This document shows positions 1 to 9,363 of a stretch of 64,000 bases of DNA, piece by piece. Made by a program: the position numbers and the translations under genes. Source of the DNA: JAUZOB01 sp963692465. Its GTDB lineage: Bacteria > Bacteroidota > Bacteroidia > Bacteroidales > Prolixibacteraceae. Within the stretch, counting starts at the first letter, position 1. Each line of letters begins with the position of its first letter. Location of the stretch: positions 1,922,001 through 1,986,000 of the forward strand of contig OY829943.1 in NCBI GenBank assembly GCA_963692465.1, in the 5' to 3' direction. The notes beneath the pieces are model-generated. The model made no database searches and had not been told where the DNA came from. It was given only the letters and a program-made list of their open reading frames with translations.

Positions 1-322
1 GAAGTTGCCTTTGTTAAACTTGTTGTATAGCTCCCTTAAGGATTTGTTTTCAGCTTTTGTGGGGAAAGAACGTAAATTTAATAAGCCGGTGTTGGTCTTG
101 GTTAACCGGCAGGCAAACATTTGGAAAATGGGATTTATAACGCAGGAAAATCTGACTGAATTTGGTCTGGAAGGGAAAGTTGCAGTTTATTTCCCTTATC
201 CTTATTCGATGATGGGAGAACTTGTTTTTGTTCCCCAAGAGAATCTTAAAGAGGTTGATGTTTCTTCTCCTGAAGTCATGAAATTTATTATCTCAGGTGG
301 AATTACTAAAGTGATAGAATAA
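1..322 (+). CDS. DUF502 family membrane protein, C-terminal part (cut by window edge)
   Basis: The frame is open from the window edge and ends at 322, so only the last ~105 residues are visible. They carry the end of the DUF502 pattern: a proline/tyrosine-rich PYPYSMMGELVFVP stretch, then a 'VPQENLKEVDVSSPEVMKF' helix and the terminal IISGG motif. DUF502 proteins are small integral membrane proteins with two N-terminal transmembrane segments; those segments would lie outside the window. The function of the family is unknown. The stop is only 12 bases from the TerC gene, so the two are probably cotranscribed. The in-frame TTG at 5 is not a credible start, because the conserved domain begins upstream of it. 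Confidence 0.75.
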   Translation, partial: KLPLLNLLYSSLKDLFSAFVGKERKFNKPVLVLVNRQANIWKMGFITQENLTEFGLEGKVAVYFPYPYSMMGELVFVPQENLKEVDVSSPEVMKFIISGGITKVIE

Positions 323-334
323 AGAAAGGAAAAA

Positions 335-1381
335 ATGGGAGTCAGTGAATTGGCCGTGTTGGCAGGATTTCTGTTATTAATTGGTGTTTTTTTGTTTATC
401 GATCTTTTTTTAGTTGGAAAGGATGCACATTTGGTTGCGACCAGAGAGGCATTGATATGGTCGATTGTCTGGTTTCTAGTGGCCATGGGGTTCTACCTGT
501 TTTTACGCTATTCCGGACATTTGTTGCATGGAATCAATACGCCTGAGAAACTTCGGAGCGTGATGGCTGCCTATGCTCCTGAACTACTCAGTAAAAGAGG
601 GGATTTTGCAACGTTGGTTGATTTGTACCGACAGAATATGAGCGTTAGCTATCTGACCGGTTATTTCATAGAGCAGACCCTGTCGGTCGACAATTTATTC
701 GTGATGTTGCTAATCTTTGAATCATTTGGGGTTCTAAAAAAGAATTATAAAACTGTCTTATTGTGGGGCATACTGGGGGCCGTTATTTTACGATTCATTT
801 TCATTTTTGCCGGAGCAGCACTTATTCAGCAGTTTCATTGGATCTTGTACCTCTTCGGTGCTTTTCTTGTTTTCCAGGGGATTCGTATATTGTTCAATAA
901 AAAGGAAGAGACTGTCGATGTAGAGAATCATCCGGTAGTCAGGTTTTTGCGAAAGCATTTTTCGATTTACCCACGGTATGTTCGTGATCATTTTTGGGTG
1001 CATAAAGGAGGCAAGCGATTTATTACTCCATTGCTCATTGTGGTTACTGTAATTGAATTTTCTGATTTGGTTTTTGCAATGGATTCGATTCCGGCAGTTT
1101 TCTCGGTTACGCGTGATCCCTTTGTAGTATTCTTTTCCAATATTTTTGCGATTATTGGATTGCGGTCGTTGTTCTTTCTCTTGTCAAATATTATTACAAA
1201 GTTTCGATTCCTCAAAGCCGGTGTTTCATTACTCCTCGTTTTTGTTGGAGTAAAACTTCTGATAGGCGATTATTTGGATGATATCGGTTTTCAGACTCAA
1301 TACTCCTTGTATGTGATTTTGGGAATTTTGTCATTGAGTGTTCTGCTTTCTATTCTTTTTCCGAAGAAGGTGGAGATTTAA
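335..1381 (+). CDS. TerC/Alx family integral membrane protein
   Basis: This 348-residue, very hydrophobic protein has about 8-9 predicted membrane segments. TerC-family signatures are visible: 'FIEQTLSVDNLFVMLLIF' near residues 110-128 and 'IEFSDLVFAMDSIPAVFSVT' near 240-260, with the acidic residues in membrane segments that the family uses for metal-ion binding. TerC/Alx proteins are linked to tellurite resistance, manganese export and protection of metalloproteins at the membrane. The length is normal for the family. The ATG follows a purine-rich AAAGAAAGGAAAAA stretch, a good Bacteroidota initiation context. A hairpin terminator follows at 1411. It lies next to a metal efflux operon but has its own transcription unit. 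Confidence 0.9.
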   Translation: MGVSELAVLAGFLLLIGVFLFIDLFLVGKDAHLVATREALIWSIVWFLVAMGFYLFLRYSGHLLHGINTPEKLRSVMAAYAPELLSKRGDFATLVDLYRQNMSVSYLTGYFIEQTLSVDNLFVMLLIFESFGVLKKNYKTVLLWGILGAVILRFIFIFAGAALIQQFHWILYLFGAFLVFQGIRILFNKKEETVDVENHPVVRFLRKHFSIYPRYVRDHFWVHKGGKRFITPLLIVVTVIEFSDLVFAMDSIPAVFSVTRDPFVVFFSNIFAIIGLRSLFFLLSNIITKFRFLKAGVSLLLVFVGVKLLIGDYLDDIGFQTQYSLYVILGILSLSVLLSILFPKKVEI

Positions 1382-1410
1382 GAATACTGCTGATATAGAA
1401 GGAATAGAAG

Positions 1411-1448
1411 GGTCCGTTCTCACGTTCAGTGAAAACGGATCTTTCTGT
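1411..1448 (+). terminator. Rho-independent terminator after the TerC gene
   Basis: GGTCCGTTCTCAC (1411-1423) pairs with GTGAAAACGGATC (1429-1441), 12 of 13 positions including one G-T pair, with a 5-base loop, followed by a short T-rich tract. It separates the TerC unit from the efflux operon. Confidence 0.65.
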
Positions 1449-1506
1449 CTATATAGTACTGGTGGATAAGAAATGAGAAGATCAGCAGTTAATTCTTATG
1501 GATTGA

Positions 1507-1546
1507 TTCTAATCCAATTCTAATATCGTTCTAATTTGAGTCTAAT
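1507..1546 (+). repeat. Four direct repeats of TTCTAAT at an exact 11-bp period (candidate response-regulator operator)
   Basis: TTCTAAT occurs at 1507-1513, 1518-1524 and 1529-1535, and GTCTAAT at 1540-1546. All starts are 11 bp apart, so they face the same side of the helix. The last copies overlap the -33 region of the efflux promoter. OmpR/PhoB-type regulators bind tandem direct half-sites with 10-11 bp spacing, and one is encoded at 7240, so this is the natural candidate operator. The binding itself is inference. Confidence 0.7.
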
Positions 1547-1564
1547 ACGGGGTTTGTAGCTTTG
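1535..1564 (+). promoter_or_regulatory. Bacteroidota-type promoter of the efflux operon
   Basis: A -33 TTTG (1535-1538) and a -7 box TAGCTTTG (1557-1564, form TAnnTTTG) are 18 bases apart, just upstream of the TolC-like gene at 1584. The -33 element is embedded in the array of 11-bp repeats. Confidence 0.6.
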
Positions 1565-1583
1565 CTCCGTTATTAGTAGAGGT

Positions 1584-2867
1584 ATGGTTTTAAAGGAACG
1601 ATTCATTTTAGTTTTTCTGGTATTTTTTCTGACCGGAACATTGGGATACGGACAGGAGTGTTACAGGGATACCGTAAAGTTATCACTGTCGGAAGCTGAG
1701 CATCTCTTCCTTCGCAACAATTTGAGTTTGCTTGCGGAGAAATATCATATCGAATCGTCAAAGGCTCTGGCCATGCAGGAGCGATTATTTAATAATCCGA
1801 GTATATCGATTACCCAGTCTGTTTATAATCCGAATGACCATCGCTGGCTTGAACTGGGACAGGGAGGGGAAATGACTGTTCAGATTCAGCAATTGTTCCT
1901 GTTGGCCGGAAAGCGGAACAAACGCATAAAGATGGCTGATTTGGATGCAGAGAAGGAATCGGAAAATTATTTTGATTTGTTGCGAACCTTGAAGTATTCT
2001 CTTTGCAGCGGGTTTTACAATCTATTCTACTTAAATCAGTCACTTAAGGTTTATCAGCAAGAGATTGCTTCGTTTGAAAGTCTGATTCGGGTATTCGAGG
2101 TGCAGCAAAAGAAAGGATTTGTATCTATGAATGAAGTTGTTCGATTGAAATCGGCACTGTTCGCACTTGAAAATGAGCAACTCGGATACAAGGGCCAATT
2201 ATTGTCGGCTCTTTCTGATTTTAATGTATTGATACGCACCTCCAATATTTATTATGAACCGATTGCAGATGAAACTCAGCTTGACAAGAAAGTTCCCAGA
2301 GTTGCATTGCCTGCCCTCATTGATACGGCATTAGTGAATCGTTATGATTTATCAATGGCGCAGTTAGATGTTAAAAAAAGTCAGTTGAATGTGAGTTATC
2401 AAAAATCGCTAGCTATTCCAGATGTGACCTTGTCTTCCGGATGGGATAAGATCGGAGGGTATGTTAAAAATTACAATTTTATCGGAATGCAGATTGACCT
2501 TCCTTTTCTGAATCGGAATCAGGGCAATATCCGCTCGGCACAGATGAATCTGGAAAGTGATAAGATAAATATGCTTTCGTCGGCGGAAAAAGTAAAAGGA
2601 GAGGTCATTCAGGCTTATTCTATTTGGAGCGAAAATGAAAAATTGTATTGGAATTTTGATAGTAATTATATGAAGCAGCTTGATGAACTCATCAATGAGA
2701 TTGTTCTGAATTTTCAAAAGAAGAATATAAGTCTTGTTGATTTTTTGAATTATTATGATGCTTATAAGCAGAATCGGATACAATACAATACATTGAAGTT
2801 TAATCGGATTAATGCCATTGAAAATCTGAATTTTAGTGTGGGTAAAAAGGTTATAGATTTGAATTAA
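1584..2867 (+). CDS. TolC-family outer membrane efflux protein
   Basis: A 427-residue protein with a signal peptide (hydrophobic core at about residues 6-22, ending near GYGQ). The body has the two-fold repeated helical pattern of the outer membrane efflux protein family: long amphipathic helices such as 'LSEAEHLFLRNNLSLLAEK' near the N-terminus, alternating with short beta stretches. It would form the trimeric outer membrane channel of a tripartite RND pump. It is the first gene of the operon; the adaptor starts 6 bases after its stop. The length matches CusC/CzcC-type proteins of Bacteroidota. The metal assignment comes from the neighbouring pump, not from this protein. Confidence 0.88.
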   Translation: MVLKERFILVFLVFFLTGTLGYGQECYRDTVKLSLSEAEHLFLRNNLSLLAEKYHIESSKALAMQERLFNNPSISITQSVYNPNDHRWLELGQGGEMTVQIQQLFLLAGKRNKRIKMADLDAEKESENYFDLLRTLKYSLCSGFYNLFYLNQSLKVYQQEIASFESLIRVFEVQQKKGFVSMNEVVRLKSALFALENEQLGYKGQLLSALSDFNVLIRTSNIYYEPIADETQLDKKVPRVALPALIDTALVNRYDLSMAQLDVKKSQLNVSYQKSLAIPDVTLSSGWDKIGGYVKNYNFIGMQIDLPFLNRNQGNIRSAQMNLESDKINMLSSAEKVKGEVIQAYSIWSENEKLYWNFDSNYMKQLDELINEIVLNFQKKNISLVDFLNYYDAYKQNRIQYNTLKFNRINAIENLNFSVGKKVIDLN

Positions 2868-2873
2868 TCAGTT

Positions 2874-3956
2874 ATGAGAAAGATATTCCTGGGAATGATG
2901 TTAATAGGTTTGTTGGCCGGATGTACTCAGCAGCCTAAAAAAGCGGAGGATTCGTCGAAGAAATTTAGTATTCCCCAGAATTTGATGAATCAGATTGAAA
3001 CAGGAGTTGTCTCCTACGTTCCTGTGATGAATGAACTCCAACTAAGTGGACAGATTTCTTATGATCAGGATAAAGTGGTTAAGATCTATCCGATGGTGAG
3101 TGGGAATGTTTTTAATGTGAAAACCACCTTGGGCGATTTTGTTTCACGGGGACAGGTGTTGGCTGTTATTCGCAGCTCCGAGATGGCTGGGGTTCAGAAC
3201 GATCTGGTTGCAGCCAGCTCAAATTTGGCAGTCGCTCAATCTAATCTGGCTTCTACGGCTGATATGTATAAAAGCGGTATTTCTTCCGAAAAAGAATATG
3301 TTACTTCAAAAAGAGAAGTTGCCAAAGCTAAAGCAGAATTACAGCGGGTTCGTACGGTCCTTTCTATTTATGGCTCCGGTCATCAGGCAAATTGCGTGAT
3401 TCGTTCTCCAATATCGGGATTTATTGTTGAAAAGAATATAAACCCGGAAATGCAGATCAGATCGGATAATGGAACGAATCTTTTTACAATTTCCGATTTA
3501 AAGACTGTCTGGGTGCTTGCTAATGTTTACGAATCGGATATTTCGAAAATTCATATGCATGAGAAAGTATTTGTTACGACACTTTCTTACCCTGATCGTC
3601 GTTATGAGGGGACGATTGATAAAATATATAGTGTGCTGGACCCTGATAATAAGACCTTAAAAGTACGGATTCAGCTTAGTAACAGAGATAATCTTTTAAA
3701 ACCGGAGATGTTTGCTAACGTCATTGTGCAGGAGAAGACTGACCGAATCATGCTGGCGGTTCCTGCCAAGTCAGTCATCTTTGATCGTGATCAGTATTGG
3801 GTGGTTGTTTATAACAGCCGCAACGATGTGCAGGCTCGGCGGGTTGACGTTGCGAATACCAACTCGCAGTATGCTTATATCAGGGCGGGAGTCTCTCCTG
3901 GTGAGCGAGTTTTAACAAATATGCAACTACTGATTTATAATGCATTGAATCAATAA
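2874..3956 (+). CDS. RND efflux periplasmic adaptor (CzcB/CusB-like lipoprotein)
   Basis: The protein of 360 residues starts with a lipoprotein signal ending in the lipobox LAGC (Cys17), so it is probably anchored to a membrane by lipid. Order of parts: beta-barrel/lipoyl half ('VYPM-SGNVFNV' type segment near 65-80), a coiled-coil hairpin near residues 95-160, the second lipoyl half ('VIRSPISGFIVEKNINPEMQI', about 175-195), then beta-barrel and membrane-proximal domains. This is the membrane fusion protein family of tripartite pumps. It lacks the His/Met-rich N-terminal metal-binding extension seen in some relatives. It lies between the channel and pump genes with gaps of 6 and 26 bases, indicating one operon. 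Confidence 0.9.
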   Translation: MRKIFLGMMLIGLLAGCTQQPKKAEDSSKKFSIPQNLMNQIETGVVSYVPVMNELQLSGQISYDQDKVVKIYPMVSGNVFNVKTTLGDFVSRGQVLAVIRSSEMAGVQNDLVAASSNLAVAQSNLASTADMYKSGISSEKEYVTSKREVAKAKAELQRVRTVLSIYGSGHQANCVIRSPISGFIVEKNINPEMQIRSDNGTNLFTISDLKTVWVLANVYESDISKIHMHEKVFVTTLSYPDRRYEGTIDKIYSVLDPDNKTLKVRIQLSNRDNLLKPEMFANVIVQEKTDRIMLAVPAKSVIFDRDQYWVVVYNSRNDVQARRVDVANTNSQYAYIRAGVSPGERVLTNMQLLIYNALNQ

Positions 3957-3982
3957 CTGATTAATCTCAAAAGAGAGTAAAG

Positions 3983-6900
3983 ATGAATAAGTTTATACAG
4001 CGAATCATTGCATTTTCTCTAAAGAATAAGTTCTTCTTGTTTTTTAGTATTGCAATTATAATCGTTTGTGGGGTTATCAGTTATATCAATACCCCTATAG
4101 ATGCATTCCCTGATGTGACCAATACTGAAATTACCATTATCACTCAATGGCCGGGACGTAGTGCAGAGGAGATTGAGCGTTATGTGACCATGCCGATTGA
4201 GCTGGAGATGAATGCTGTTCAAAAGAAAGCAGATGTTCGGTCGACTACGTTGTTCGGATTATCGGTTGTTTATATTTCGTTTGATGACGGGGTTGATGAG
4301 TCTTTTGCCAGACAGCAGATCAATAATGTGTTACCTAATGTGGATTTACCCGATGGAGTAAAGGCGGAAGTAGAACCACCAAGTGGGCCGACCGGAGAGA
4401 TCTATCGTTTTACACTCAAGAGCCCGAAACGAAGTGTGCGGGAATTAAAAACGCTTGAGGACTGGGTTATCGAGAAACGTCTTCGTGCAATACAAGGGGT
4501 TGCTGATGTCGTAAGTTTTGGAGGAGAGGTAAAAACTTACGAGATTCAGGTCGATCCGCATTTACTTACCAAGTATAATATTACTCCACTTGAGGTTTAT
4601 CAGGCAGTTAACCGGAGTAATATTAACGTGGGCGGTGATGTGATTGAACAAAATACGCAAGCTTATGTGGTAAGGGGAATAGGAGTGCTCGATCAGGTTC
4701 CTGAAATCGGGCAAATCATTATCAAGAATATTAATGGAACTCCGATAATGATTAAGAATGTAGCTGATGTTAAAGAGTCTTGCCTGCCCCGATTGGGGCA
4801 GGTCGGGCGCGATAACCAGTCTGATGTTGTTGAAGGAATCGTGTTGATGCGTAAAGGAGCCACTCCCGGAAGCATCATTAAAGATATTAAGAAAGAAGTT
4901 GAGAATTTAAACAGCAACGTGCTTCCTTCGGATGTGAAGATTGATCCGTTCTATAATCGGGAGGATCTTCTTCATTATTCAACTAGTACCGTATCGAAAA
5001 ACCTGATTGAAGGAATTATTTGTGTCACACTGATCGTCTTTTTGTTTATGGCTGATTGGCGAACAACAGTTGTTGTTTCGCTGATTATCCCATTGTCCTT
5101 GTTGTTTGCTTTTATCTGTCTTAGGTTAAAGGGGATGAGTGCAAATCTGTTGTCGATGGGAGCGATTGATTTTGGGATTATCATTGATGGTGCACTGGTC
5201 ATGGTTGAGGGGATTTTTGTGGTCCTTGATAAAAAAGCAAAAGAAGTTGGGATGGAGCGCTATAATAAGCTTTCAAAACTGGGGCTTATCAAAACGACTG
5301 GTACCGAGATGGGAAAATCCATTTTTATTTCGAAACTGATTATTATTACTGCATTACTTCCAATATTCTCATTCCAGAAGGTTGAGGGGAAGATGTTTTC
5401 TCCCCTCGCCTTCACTCTTGGTTTTGCATTGCTCGGAGCATTGATCTTTGCATTGACGTTTGCGCCCGTGATGGCGAGCATTCTGTTTAAGAAGAATGTG
5501 AAGGAGAAACGCAATCCGTTCCTTAATTTTGTGGTACGTAATGTGACGTCCTTCTTTGATTTTACTTATCGGAATAAACGTAAATGTTTGTTGATTTCGT
5601 TGGCGGTGCTGGGGTTGAGCTTCTTTTCTGTTCGGTTTTTGGGCACTGAATTTCTTCCGCAATTGAATGAGGGGGCCATTTATGTACGGGCTTCTTTGCC
5701 GATGAGTATCTCTTTAAATGAGTCGGTAAAGATATCACAGGATATGCGGACGATTATGAAGTCTTTTCCAGAAGTTAAACAAGTCCTTTCTCAGACCGGG
5801 AGACCGAATGACGGTACAGATGCTACCGGCTTTTATAATATTGAATTCTTTGTGGATATTTATCACACGAAAGAAATGGAAAGTAAGAAGAATCGGGATG
5901 TGTTGATTGAACGAATGACCCAAAAGCTTTCGAAATATCCAGGAGTGGACCTTAATTTTTCTCAGCCGATTATGGATAATGTAGAAGAAGCTGTTTCGGG
6001 AGTTAAGGGTTCGCTGGCCATTAAGATCTATGGAGAGGATCTTAAAGTTCTTGAATCGAAAGCGGATGCTGTTTATAGTGTGATGAAGAATATTCGGGGA
6101 GTTGAAGATCTTGGAATTATCAAGAATATTGGGCAACCTGAATTTCGTATAGAATTGGATCAACAAAAGATGGCTCTGTATAATGTGGCAACGGCCGATT
6201 GTAATGCTGTGATTGAGATGGCTATTGGTGGAAAAGCCGCATCTACTTTTTATGACGGATATAAGAAATTTGATATTCGGGTTCGGTTCCTTCCTCAGTA
6301 TCGGATTACGGAAGATCAGATTGGAAATCTAATGGTTCCGACCTTATCGGGAAATCAGGTTCCAATTAAGGAAATTGCAACGATTCGGAAAATTACCGGT
6401 CCGATTTTAATCTTCAGAGATAAGAATATGCGCTATGCAGCTCTTAAATTTTCAGTTAGAGGGCGAGATATGGGCTCGACAATTGCTGAGGCGCAGAAGA
6501 AAGTTGATCGTGTAGTGTCTTTACCCAAAGGTTATACAATGGGATGGGAAGGAGACTTTGAAAATCAACAACGGGCAACTCACCAGTTAAGCATTGTGGT
6601 CCCGATTAGTTTGATTCTTATCTTTTTTATCTTATTTATTCTTTATGGGAATGTAACGGATGCCGGATTGATTCTTCTGAATATTCCATTTGCCAGTATT
6701 GGAGGGATAATGGCATTGCACCTGACGGGAACTAATTTTTGCATCTCCGCGGGAATTGGATTTATTGCGTTGTTCGGAATTTGTATTCAGAATAATGTGA
6801 TTCTTTTATCTCGATTTAAGAAGAACCTGCATGAGCGGATGAACCTTGACGAGGCAATACGGGCAGGAGTAATCTCAAGAATCCGGCCGGTTGTGATGAC

Positions 6901-7123
6901 TGCTACTTTAGCCGCGATTGGGTTAATGCCGGCGGCAACGTCAATGGGTATCGGTTCCGAAACATCTAAACCGCTGGCTATTGTTGTAATTGGTGGTTTG
7001 GTCACGGCAACATTTCTTACCTTGTTTATTTTCCCGATCTTCTTTAAAGGGGCTTATAAATATCGGATGAATAGACATAGACATATTTCCGTAACGACTT
7101 TAAGTTTACTTGAAGATAAATGA
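3983..7123 (+). CDS. CzcA-type heavy-metal RND efflux pump
   Basis: A 1046-residue inner membrane protein with the usual RND plan: TM1 near residues 13-32, a large periplasmic domain, six TMs, a second periplasmic domain, and five TMs at the end. The TM4 motif D396-F-G-x3-D402-G-x5-E409 is the proton-relay signature of the divalent-cation (Zn/Co/Cd/Ni) heavy-metal branch; the Cu/Ag pump CusA has a different sequence there. I therefore expect divalent cation export rather than copper, though substrate cannot be settled by sequence reading. It works with the upstream adaptor and channel. A terminator follows at 7142. Confidence 0.92.
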   Translation: MNKFIQRIIAFSLKNKFFLFFSIAIIIVCGVISYINTPIDAFPDVTNTEITIITQWPGRSAEEIERYVTMPIELEMNAVQKKADVRSTTLFGLSVVYISFDDGVDESFARQQINNVLPNVDLPDGVKAEVEPPSGPTGEIYRFTLKSPKRSVRELKTLEDWVIEKRLRAIQGVADVVSFGGEVKTYEIQVDPHLLTKYNITPLEVYQAVNRSNINVGGDVIEQNTQAYVVRGIGVLDQVPEIGQIIIKNINGTPIMIKNVADVKESCLPRLGQVGRDNQSDVVEGIVLMRKGATPGSIIKDIKKEVENLNSNVLPSDVKIDPFYNREDLLHYSTSTVSKNLIEGIICVTLIVFLFMADWRTTVVVSLIIPLSLLFAFICLRLKGMSANLLSMGAIDFGIIIDGALVMVEGIFVVLDKKAKEVGMERYNKLSKLGLIKTTGTEMGKSIFISKLIIITALLPIFSFQKVEGKMFSPLAFTLGFALLGALIFALTFAPVMASILFKKNVKEKRNPFLNFVVRNVTSFFDFTYRNKRKCLLISLAVLGLSFFSVRFLGTEFLPQLNEGAIYVRASLPMSISLNESVKISQDMRTIMKSFPEVKQVLSQTGRPNDGTDATGFYNIEFFVDIYHTKEMESKKNRDVLIERMTQKLSKYPGVDLNFSQPIMDNVEEAVSGVKGSLAIKIYGEDLKVLESKADAVYSVMKNIRGVEDLGIIKNIGQPEFRIELDQQKMALYNVATADCNAVIEMAIGGKAASTFYDGYKKFDIRVRFLPQYRITEDQIGNLMVPTLSGNQVPIKEIATIRKITGPILIFRDKNMRYAALKFSVRGRDMGSTIAEAQKKVDRVVSLPKGYTMGWEGDFENQQRATHQLSIVVPISLILIFFILFILYGNVTDAGLILLNIPFASIGGIMALHLTGTNFCISAGIGFIALFGICIQNNVILLSRFKKNLHERMNLDEAIRAGVISRIRPVVMTATLAAIGLMPAATSMGIGSETSKPLAIVVIGGLVTATFLTLFIFPIFFKGAYKYRMNRHRHISVTTLSLLEDK

Positions 7124-7141
7124 TTCCTTAATTTACAACCT

Positions 7142-7183
7142 GCTTACCTTGGTCAACAACGGTTGCTGAGGTAAGCTTTTTAT
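7142..7183 (+). terminator. Rho-independent terminator after the efflux pump
   Basis: GCTTACCT (7142-7149) pairs with AGGTAAGC (7169-7176), with a partial inner CAAC/GTTG stem, followed by TTTTTATTATTT. It separates the efflux genes from the regulator pair. Confidence 0.8.
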
Positions 7184-7239
7184 TATTTGCCGGATGATTG
7201 TAAAAGAATTAAATTCGAGTAGTAAAAAAGAAAAATTGA

Positions 7240-7917
7240 ATGGCGAGAATATTGGTTGTTGAAGATGAAGTAAACGTGTCTTCTTTTATCCGTAAAGGTT
7301 TGGAAGAAGAGGGTCATACTGTTGATTATGCTTATGATGGAGCAATGGGATTAAGCTTGGCTTGCACACGGGAGTATGAGGTAATTATTCTCGACATTAT
7401 CTTGCCTCAGATGAACGGATTGGAAGTGTGTCGCAGAGTTAGAGAACGTTTGGGGTATGAGGTTCAGATATTAATGTTAACGGCATTGAGCTCATCGGAA
7501 GATGCTGTAACCGGACTAGAAACAGGGGCCGATGATTATATGTCTAAACCTTTCCGATTTAAAGAGTTGATTGCCCGAATCAATGCAATGCTCAGAAGAA
7601 TAGGAAACGGGACAGCAAAGAAAAATTACCAATTTGCTGATTTAGAACTGGAGACCGAGACGAAAATAGTAAGACGTTCGGGGAAAGAGATTCAGTTAAC
7701 ATCGAAAGAGTTTCGATTACTCGAATATTTTATGATGAATCAGGGAAAAGTTCTTTCGAGAATGTCTATTATAGAAAATGTATGGGATTCTAATTCTGAT
7801 TACGGAACCAATATCGTTGAGGTCTATGTTAAATATCTCAGGGATAAGATTGATAAAGATTTCCCTGAAAAATTAATTCATACCATCGTAGGGATGGGAT
7901 ATGTGCTTAAAACATGA
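7240..7917 (+). CDS. OmpR-family response regulator (metal efflux regulator candidate)
   Basis: The protein has 225 residues, the family's normal length. The receiver domain (1-115) has acidic pocket residues E8/D9, phospho-acceptor D52 in 'ILDIILPQMNG', T81 and K103. The C-terminal winged helix (about 127-224) has the typical 'LTSKEFRLLEYFM' and 'NIVEVYVKYLRDKID' segments. Its stop overlaps the start of the kinase gene by ATGA, so the pair is translationally coupled. Direct adjacency to the CzcCBA-like operon and the 11-bp direct repeats at that promoter make it the likely transcription activator of metal efflux. CusR/CopR-like is a fair comparison, but the inducing metal is unknown. Confidence 0.92.
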   Translation: MARILVVEDEVNVSSFIRKGLEEEGHTVDYAYDGAMGLSLACTREYEVIILDIILPQMNGLEVCRRVRERLGYEVQILMLTALSSSEDAVTGLETGADDYMSKPFRFKELIARINAMLRRIGNGTAKKNYQFADLELETETKIVRRSGKEIQLTSKEFRLLEYFMMNQGKVLSRMSIIENVWDSNSDYGTNIVEVYVKYLRDKIDKDFPEKLIHTIVGMGYVLKT

Positions 7918-9284
7918 AGATCCGTTTAAAGATAGCTTTAACATTTACACTCCTTGCAACCATTGTGTTGTTGTTCTCATTTTCTTTTATCTACTACTTG
8001 TCGGCAAAATATACGGAGAAGGATTTCTTTGAACGATTGGAGGAAAAAGCAAATCTTGTCGCCTGGAAGTATTTTGAACAAGATGAGACTACAAAATCTG
8101 TTTATCAGGATATTATTGCGAAGAATAACCGGAACTTACCTGACGCGCAGGCCCTTATCCTGAATGTTGCAGATAAAGGCAACACGTTTCAGCATCTAAG
8201 TCGTATCCTTCCTCAAAGATTGGAACAACGGTTACTTAAAGGGAATACGATTTGGCATAAATCAGGAGAACGGCAATTTGTTGGAATTTATTATCCGGAC
8301 AATCAGGGGACGTTCATAGTGGTCATTTCTTCGGTTGATCAGTATGGCATTCATAAACAGCAGTTTCTTCTGGAGTTATTCATGATGATTTTTGTGGTGA
8401 GCATTATTCTTATTTTTTTTATGGGGCGTCTGTATGCTCAACGGGTGATGTCGCCCATTGCCGTAATCATGAAGAATGTCAGGAATATTAGTGCCCGTAA
8501 TCTAAGTCAAAGGCTTGAAGAACGGAACGGAAGTGATGAGCTTGCCGAGTTGACCCGTATGTTTAATCAGATGCTTGGTCGATTGGAGGAATCTTTTAAT
8601 ATGCAAAAGAATTTCATCAGCAATGCTTCGCATGAGTTGAAAAATCCATTAACTGCTATTTTGGGAGAATCGGAAATAGCGCTGTCTCACAGGAGAGAAC
8701 CGGAAGAGTATATCTCAACTTTGAATCGGATTGCCTCGGAGGCAGAACGTTTAGATTTGCTTACCAAGAATCTGTTGGGATTGGCACAGGCAGATTCTGA
8801 TCCTGCGGGTTTAAAAAGAGTGCCGATTCGTATGATTGAATTACTCTGGGAACTTGAAACTTACTATGACAGTACCCGCTATAGTGACCGGATTCGATTG
8901 CACCTTCCTGTCCCGGATGATAATTCATCTTCTTTAACGACCGTCATGGGGATTCCGGGTCTTCTGAAAACGGCTTTAATCAATGTGATTGATAATGCCT
9001 GTAAATTTTCGGGAGAACAACTTGTTTCGGTAACCCTTATTTCAGCGGAGCAAGAGGTGAGGATCGAAGTGGAAGATCATGGAATTGGAATTCCGGAAGA
9101 CGAAAGGAAGAATCTATTTCAACCTTTTTTCCGTGCGAGCAACACGATTGCCTATAAAGGTTCGGGAATCGGACTTTCTCTTACTGCTAAAATTATCAGA
9201 CTTCATGATGGGAGTATCTCTGTTTCCTCAATTTCAGGAAGAGGTACTAATGTCAGCATATTCCTTCCTTTAAAAAAAGATTGA
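7914..9284 (+). CDS. Membrane sensor histidine kinase with HAMP domain
   Basis: A 456-residue kinase: TM1 at about residues 7-27, a periplasmic sensor of roughly 120 residues, TM2 near 155-175, HAMP (about 178-230), HisKA with the phospho-accepting H240 in 'SNASHELKNPL', and a HATPase_c domain with N box ('NVIDNACKFS'), G1 ('VEDHGIGIPE') and G2 ('GSGIGLSLTAKII'). This is the CusS/CzcS type. The ATG overlaps the stop of the response regulator by four bases. The periplasmic loop has no clear cluster of His, Cys or Met residues, so the metal sensed cannot be read from it. Confidence 0.92.
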   Translation: MKIRLKIALTFTLLATIVLLFSFSFIYYLSAKYTEKDFFERLEEKANLVAWKYFEQDETTKSVYQDIIAKNNRNLPDAQALILNVADKGNTFQHLSRILPQRLEQRLLKGNTIWHKSGERQFVGIYYPDNQGTFIVVISSVDQYGIHKQQFLLELFMMIFVVSIILIFFMGRLYAQRVMSPIAVIMKNVRNISARNLSQRLEERNGSDELAELTRMFNQMLGRLEESFNMQKNFISNASHELKNPLTAILGESEIALSHRREPEEYISTLNRIASEAERLDLLTKNLLGLAQADSDPAGLKRVPIRMIELLWELETYYDSTRYSDRIRLHLPVPDDNSSSLTTVMGIPGLLKTALINVIDNACKFSGEQLVSVTLISAEQEVRIEVEDHGIGIPEDERKNLFQPFFRASNTIAYKGSGIGLSLTAKIIRLHDGSISVSSISGRGTNVSIFLPLKKD

Positions 9285-9363
9285 CCTTCTTCTATTATTT
9301 CAATTTAATCGGTAACCCAATTCCAATAAGAATTGTTTTGCATAACGATCTTTCTTAATTCCG

